Source of the DNA: Cytophagales bacterium | GTDB lineage: Bacteria; Bacteroidota; Bacteroidia; Cytophagales; Cyclobacteriaceae | DNA length: 9,839 nucleotides | Direction: 5' to 3' | NCBI GenBank assembly: GCA_003454975.1 | Contig: DMST01000370.1 | Span: forward strand, 1-9,839 | Part shown: piece by piece, positions 6,327 to 9,839 of the stretch | How positions within the stretch are numbered: the first letter of the stretch is position 1 | How the letters are laid out: each line of letters opens with the position of its first letter | The notes under the pieces: model-generated | The model's database searches: none | The model's input: only the letters and a program-made list of their open reading frames with translations | What the model was told of the DNA's origin: nothing | Made by a program: the position numbers and the translations under genes

Positions 6327-6375
6327 TGGGATTTGGAAAGAAAACATTGTAAAACGCATTAATTCAAATTTTATC

Positions 6376-7398
6376 ATGGCAAAATTTAAGCTCGAATACA
6401 TCTGGTTGGACGGATACAAGCCAACCCAAAGCTTGCGGAGTAAAACTAAAATTGTAGAAGATTTCAGCGGAAGCCTGGAAGACTGCCCTATGTGGTCGTT
6501 TGATGGTTCGTCTACCGAGCAGGCTGCCGGTAACTTCTCCGATTGTTTGCTGAAGCCCGTCGCTATTTTCCCTGACCCTGTACGGAAGAATGGCTTCTTG
6601 GTAATGACGGAGGTGTTGAACGCTGATGGGACACCCCACGAAAGCAACGGCCGGGCCACCATCGAGGATGAGGACGATGACTTCTGGTTTGGTTTTGAGC
6701 AGGAGTACTTCCTGTGGGATCCTGAAACAAACTTGCCTTTGGGCTTCCCTGCGGGTGGTTTTGCACGCCCACAAGGGCCTTACTACTGCTCAGTAGGTGG
6801 AGCTAATGCTTATGGTCGTCAGATCATAGAGGAGCATTTGGATCAGCTAATTGACGCTGGTATCAACGTAGAGGGCATCAATGCTGAGGTAGCCCCCGGG
6901 CAGTGGGAGTTCCAGTGCTTTGCCAAAGGGGCAAAGAAAGCCGGAGATGAAATGTGGGTGGCGCGCTATTTGGCAGAGCGCAATGCCGAGAAATATGGTG
7001 TGGCCATCAACTGGCACTGTAAGCCCGTGAAAGGTGACTGGAACGGCTCAGGTATGCACGCCAACTTCTCCAATAGCCTACTGCGTACTGCCAACTCGAA
7101 GTCCATCTTCGAGGCCGTTTGTGATAGTTTCGCACCCGTAATAGAAGAGCACATCGCCGTGTACGGTGCGGACAATGATCAGCGTTTGACCGGTGAGCAC
7201 GAAACTCAGTCCATTGACAAGTTCAGCTACGGAGTGTCCGACCGGGGCGCATCTATTCGTATACCTGTGTATACCGTAGAGCACGGCTGGAGCGGATACT
7301 TGGAAGATCGTCGTCCTAACTCAGCGGCTGACCCTTACAAAGTAGCTGCTCGTATCATTAAGACGGTGAAAACCGCAAAAGTTGAAGAGTTCGCGTAA
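6376..7398 (+). CDS. glnA: Glutamine synthetase, type II (eukaryote-like)
   Basis: This 340-residue enzyme makes glutamine from glutamate, ammonia and ATP. The length and wording are those of GSII, not the about 470-residue GSI or about 700-residue GSIII. It has an N-terminal beta-grasp domain (about 1-85) with WSFDGSSTEQA (40-50). Catalytic motifs follow: FGFEQEYF (105-112, metal-binding E108 and E110), NAEVAPGQWEFQ (169-180), the GDWNGSGMHAN stretch with H228, GEHETQSIDKF (273-283), SDRGASIR with R290, and LEDRRPNSAADPY (309-321). An upstream in-frame ATG at 6316 would add 20 residues and overlap the porin gene. The ATG at 6376 gives MAKFKLEYIWLDG, which matches the family's N terminus. It lies 49 bp after the porin stop and ends in a strong terminator. 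No adenylylation-loop motif of GSI is seen. Confidence 0.96.
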   Translation: MAKFKLEYIWLDGYKPTQSLRSKTKIVEDFSGSLEDCPMWSFDGSSTEQAAGNFSDCLLKPVAIFPDPVRKNGFLVMTEVLNADGTPHESNGRATIEDEDDDFWFGFEQEYFLWDPETNLPLGFPAGGFARPQGPYYCSVGGANAYGRQIIEEHLDQLIDAGINVEGINAEVAPGQWEFQCFAKGAKKAGDEMWVARYLAERNAEKYGVAINWHCKPVKGDWNGSGMHANFSNSLLRTANSKSIFEAVCDSFAPVIEEHIAVYGADNDQRLTGEHETQSIDKFSYGVSDRGASIRIPVYTVEHGWSGYLEDRRPNSAADPYKVAARIIKTVKTAKVEEFA

Positions 7399-7403
7399 GG
7401 TGC

Positions 7404-7413
7404 CTGGCGCCAG
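7404..7413. repeat. Perfect 10-bp palindrome after glnA stop
   Basis: CTGGCGCCAG is a perfect palindrome beginning 5 bp after the glnA stop codon. It cannot form a stable hairpin without a loop, so a dimeric protein site or chance is more likely than an RNA role. The true terminator lies 15 bp further on. Confidence 0.4.
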
Positions 7414-7427
7414 AACGTGAGTTGGTG

Positions 7428-7455
7428 GGGCTGCCTTTGCCAGGGCAGCCCTTTT
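7428..7455 (+). terminator. Rho-independent terminator after glnA
   Basis: GGGCTGCC (7428-7435) and GGCAGCCC (7444-7451) form a perfect 8-bp GC-rich stem with an 8-nt loop, followed by TTTTCCGTTTTT. This is a strong intrinsic terminator and marks the end of the porin-glnA transcript. Confidence 0.88.
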
Positions 7456-7508
7456 CCGTTTTTAGGCAGTTTTCAATCAGGGTAGGGGGGAGCAAGACTC
7501 CTATTTGA

Positions 7509-7526
7509 TCCCTTTGCAGAAAGGGA
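7509..7526 (-). terminator. Hairpin downstream of cdaA, weak terminator candidate
   Basis: TCCCTTT (7509-7515) and AAAGGGA (7520-7526) form a perfect 7-bp stem with a 4-nt loop, 9 bp past the cdaA stop. On the cdaA strand the stem is followed by TCAAATAGG, not a T-run. It is therefore a weak terminator or a 3'-end stabiliser. Confidence 0.4.
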
Positions 7527-7535
7527 ACGCAAATA

Positions 7536-8393
7536 TTAAGTAGCAGCTTCCAAACGAGAGATTAGCTCTTCACCACTGTCAACGGTCGGCTCTTCGGCTA
7601 TTTCCTCTTTGTCTTGGAGGTACTCATTGATGCGACGACGTACTTCCAGGGGACTCAGGTTGTGCGTGAGCTCCCCGTTTCGGGCTATGGATATCTGCCC
7701 CGTTTCTTCCGAAACTACCAATACCAGGGTGTCTGTTTCTTCTGACATGCCTAAAGCAGCCCGGTGGCGGGTGCCAAATTGGGCGGGTACATCGCGCTCG
7801 GTTACCGGCAGTATGCAGCGCGCTGCCTTTATTTTTCCCCTGTAAAGAATCGCTGCTCCATCATGCAGCGGACTGGTTTTGTTGAAAATTGGTAGCAGCA
7901 GGCGTTTGGTAATTACCGCCTCAATGGGATCGCCGGATTCGGCAAAGAACTTCAGCTCTGATGTTCTCGAAATTACCATTAAAGCTCCCGTATTGGCTCC
8001 TCCCATTTGCTTAGCGCCTTCCACAATAGCCGTTACATTGTACTCTGCTGTGGGATTGGAGCGCTTGAAGATGTTTTTCATCATGCTATCTCGCCGGAAG
8101 GAGGTACGGCCAATGAGCAAAAGGAATTTGCGGATTTCCTGCTGGAAGAGAATGATGGCTGCTAGCACACCTACGCCCATAAACTGACCTAGAATAGCAC
8201 TCAACAATTCCATGCCAATGGCATCTACCACCAGAAAAATGAGATACAGGAAGAGGAATCCTAAAAAGATACGGACGGCCACGCTGCCCCGCATCAGTTT
8301 GTACACCTGAAACAATAGATACGCTACCAATGAGATGTCGATAAAATCGACGATCCCGATTTCCAGAAACCCAATTTTGATAGCAAAAATCAA
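7536..8393 (-). CDS. cdaA: Diadenylate cyclase, c-di-AMP synthase of the CdaA type
   Basis: This 285-residue membrane-bound enzyme condenses two ATP into cyclic di-AMP, a second messenger linked to potassium, osmotic and cell-wall homeostasis. Three N-terminal hydrophobic segments (about 15-33, 40-58 and 65-85) are followed by a DisA_N/DAC domain with the catalytic motifs LHDGAAI (DGA at 178-180) and GTRHRAA (207-213), then VSEETG (227-232). The C-terminal tail is acidic. Length and architecture fit CdaA and exclude soluble DisA. The start is TTG at 8393, since an in-frame TAA lies 15 nt upstream and homologous N termini begin here. It starts 1 nt after the folP stop, so translation is probably coupled. 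The partners usual in Firmicutes, cdaR and glmM, are absent. folP-cdaA adjacency is, as I recall, common in Bacteroidota. Confidence 0.95.
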   Translation of the reverse strand: MIFAIKIGFLEIGIVDFIDISLVAYLLFQVYKLMRGSVAVRIFLGFLFLYLIFLVVDAIGMELLSAILGQFMGVGVLAAIILFQQEIRKFLLLIGRTSFRRDSMMKNIFKRSNPTAEYNVTAIVEGAKQMGGANTGALMVISRTSELKFFAESGDPIEAVITKRLLLPIFNKTSPLHDGAAILYRGKIKAARCILPVTERDVPAQFGTRHRAALGMSEETDTLVLVVSEETGQISIARNGELTHNLSPLEVRRRINEYLQDKEEIAEEPTVDSGEELISRLEAAT

Positions 8394-8394
8394 C

Positions 8395-9258
8395 CTATAG
8401 TTTGTTTACGAGTGTTACGGTTTCCATGGCCTCTCGTACATCGTGAACCCGCAAAATAGAGGCGCCTTGGGTGAGAGCTATCGTATTGAGTACGGTAGTT
8501 CCGTTTAGGGCTTCAGCCGCAGTTATATCCAACGTGCGCCAAATCATTGATTTGCGCGAAACGCCGGCGAGTACTGGATGACCAATCGATAAAAAATAAT
8601 CAAAATTTCGCAGAAGTTTGAAGTTCTGCTCTACGGTTTTGGCAAAACCAAATCCCGGATCGAGTACGATATCCCGGACACCTAAGGCCTGCAATTGTTG
8701 TACCCTCTCAGAAAAATAAACACCCATTTCGGTCAATAGGTTGTCATATTTCGTAAGGGATTTCATGGTTTGTGGGGTACCGCGCATATGCATCAGGATA
8801 TACGGTACTCCTAACAGTGCCACGGTGGTAAACATTTCCGGGTCCAATTGCCCACCGGATATATCATTAATCAGATGAGCCCCCGCTTCTACAGCCGCCC
8901 GCGCCACTGGGGCCCGAAAGGTATCAACGGAAACGTACACCTCAGGAAACTCGCGCACCACTGCCTCTATCGCCGGGATGGTCCGGACCAATTCTTCTTC
9001 CAGCGGTACATCATCGGCCCCTGGTCTGGAAGAGTACCCGCCGATGTCTAAAAAGAACGCTCCCTCCTGCACAAACTTCTCCGCTTGGCGCAGGACGGCC
9101 TCCTCAGTAGCTACTCGGCTTCCTGAATAGAACGAATCTGGAGTCACGTTCAATATGCCCATGACCCGGGGCGTCTCCAGCGAGACCAACGTCCCCTGAA
9201 TGTTCAATGTCTTTTTTTGGGAAAATAGGCTATCTTTCGCCACCGAATTCAGACACAT
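8395..9258 (-). CDS. folP: Dihydropteroate synthase
   Basis: From the ATG at 9258 this is a 287-residue cytoplasmic enzyme that joins 6-hydroxymethyl-7,8-dihydropterin pyrophosphate to p-aminobenzoate in folate synthesis; it is the sulfonamide target. TIM-barrel signatures are complete: VMGILNVTPDSF, FLDIGGYSSRPGA (pterin and pABA loops), VSVDTF, INDISGG, LDPGFGFAKT, AGVSRKS and ILRVHDV. The usual length of about 280 fits. The frame extends to a TTG at 9282, but that codon overlaps a near-consensus -7 box (9280-9287), so the ATG is preferred. A 15-codon open frame on the other strand over this start (9256-9303) is not regarded as a gene. cdaA follows after 1 nt, making a clear two-gene operon. 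Confidence 0.95.
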   Translation of the reverse strand: MCLNSVAKDSLFSQKKTLNIQGTLVSLETPRVMGILNVTPDSFYSGSRVATEEAVLRQAEKFVQEGAFFLDIGGYSSRPGADDVPLEEELVRTIPAIEAVVREFPEVYVSVDTFRAPVARAAVEAGAHLINDISGGQLDPEMFTTVALLGVPYILMHMRGTPQTMKSLTKYDNLLTEMGVYFSERVQQLQALGVRDIVLDPGFGFAKTVEQNFKLLRNFDYFLSIGHPVLAGVSRKSMIWRTLDITAAEALNGTTVLNTIALTQGASILRVHDVREAMETVTLVNKL

Positions 9259-9279
9259 GGATTGGGTTAAAAAAACGGC

Positions 9280-9287
9280 CAAATTGA
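9280..9287 (-). promoter_or_regulatory. Near-consensus -7 element for folP-cdaA
   Basis: Read on the minus strand, this is TCAATTTG, one mismatch from TAnnTTTG. A start site about 7 nt downstream would give a leader of roughly 15 nt before the ATG at 9258. Another one-mismatch box (TATCTTCG) lies a little further upstream, so the exact promoter is uncertain. Confidence 0.28.
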
Positions 9288-9371
9288 CCGTTCCGCGAAG
9301 ATAGGAAAGGGCCTCGTAGGCACCAAGGCTATCGGAAACCCATCAACTACCAATATATTGTAGACTCCCGT

Positions 9372-9839
9372 ATGAAAGTACTCAACAATGTAATCCGCTG
9401 GTTAGTAGGCTTATTATTCATCTTCTCAGGATTGGTAAAAGTCAACGATCCGGTGGGTACTGCCATCAAGCTGCATGAATATTTCGATGTATTTGCCGTG
9501 GACTTACCTGCGTTGGCGGGCTTTTTCAAGGCATTGATTCCTGCCTCTCTTCCCTTGGCGGTATTTCTGGTTGTGTTGGAGGTAGCATTGGGTATAGCTG
9601 TATTGGTGAATTTCCGGATGCGTATCATTCTCTGGATTCTGCTCCTGATGATTGTATTCTTCACCATCCTGACGGGCTACTCGCACTTCACTGGACGGGT
9701 GACCGATTGCGGATGTTTTGGCGATGCCATCCCATTGACTCCAAAGCAGTCGTTTAATAAAGATATTCTGCTGACGATCTTGATTGCATGGTTGTTCTTT
9801 TTCCGGGGTAATTTCTTACCCGCCTTTGGCCGCGAGCGG
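9372..9839 (+). CDS. DoxX/MauE-like membrane protein, N-terminal part (cut by window edge)
   Basis: The 156 visible codons encode an integral membrane protein with four hydrophobic segments: about residues 6-22, 55-78 (after FFKALIPASLP), 83-103 and 129-146. The first helix carries LLFIFSGLVKVNDPVG, typical of DoxX/DUF-type Bacteroidota membrane proteins. After helix 3 comes TDCGCFGD (about 115-122), a CxC motif shared with MauE-like and BT_3928-type proteins. These cysteines suggest a redox role in disulfide or electron transfer, but the function is unproved. Family members often have a longer C-terminal part, which is outside the window. The gene diverges from folP across a 113-bp gap. No exact TAnnTTTG box was seen; TATATTG just upstream of the ATG is one base short. 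Confidence 0.82.
   Translation, partial: MKVLNNVIRWLVGLLFIFSGLVKVNDPVGTAIKLHEYFDVFAVDLPALAGFFKALIPASLPLAVFLVVLEVALGIAVLVNFRMRIILWILLLMIVFFTILTGYSHFTGRVTDCGCFGDAIPLTPKQSFNKDILLTILIAWLFFFRGNFLPAFGRER

Noticed and set aside
6316..6375. Longer glnA with start at 6316
   Set aside because: The extra 20 residues do not look like GSII, and the start would overlap the porin gene; the ATG at 6376 fits the family N terminus.
6364..6774. 136-codon open frame antisense to glnA
   Set aside because: It is the shadow of the GSII reading frame, with no start context or domain.
9256..9303. 15-codon open frame on the + strand overlapping the folP start
   Set aside because: It is short and basic, lies over the folP promoter and start region, and has no supporting signal.

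Overview
The window looks chromosomal and comes from a member of the Bacteroidota. Several start regions carry the TAnnTTTG -7 element of that phylum in place of Shine-Dalgarno sequences. The DEAD-box helicase, the OmpL-like porin, the folP-cdaA pair and the DoxX/MauE-like protein also resemble Bacteroidota versions. By eye the base composition is near 50% GC, which would suit a Saprospiria (Lewinella-like) or Cytophagia genome; that finer placement is a guess. There is no sign of phage, transposon, CRISPR or tRNA.

Layout. 1-447 (-) is the N-terminal part of a DEAD-box RNA helicase. A divergent promoter region of about 270 bp separates it from a short molybdenum-cofactor operon, mocA-like and moaD (716-1597, +). 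A four-helix membrane protein of unknown function follows (1759-2286, +). It meets tail to tail, with a 2-bp gap, a leftward pair: a HEAT-like protein and a SAM-dependent methyltransferase (3430 to 2289, -).

The centre is a nitrogen-assimilation cluster on the + strand. It has an AMT1-like ammonium transporter (3857-5194), a rho-independent terminator, an OmpL-like outer-membrane porin (5310-6326) and a eukaryote-type (GSII) glutamine synthetase (6376-7398), closed by a strong terminator. Together these would carry ammonium or small nitrogen solutes across the outer membrane, move ammonium across the inner membrane, and fix it into glutamine. The porin's part in this is inferred from position only. 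No P-II (glnK) gene is present in the window.

The right end has a tightly coupled leftward pair, folP (dihydropteroate synthase) followed after 1 nt by cdaA (diadenylate cyclase, TTG start). Divergent from it is the start of a DoxX/MauE-like membrane protein that runs off the window at 9839.

Most of the window is ordinary core metabolism and I do not see a clearly new system. The parts most worth a second look are the amt-porin-GSII arrangement with its internal terminator, the uncharacterised four-helix membrane protein, the HEAT-methyltransferase pair, and several perfect hairpins at gene boundaries.
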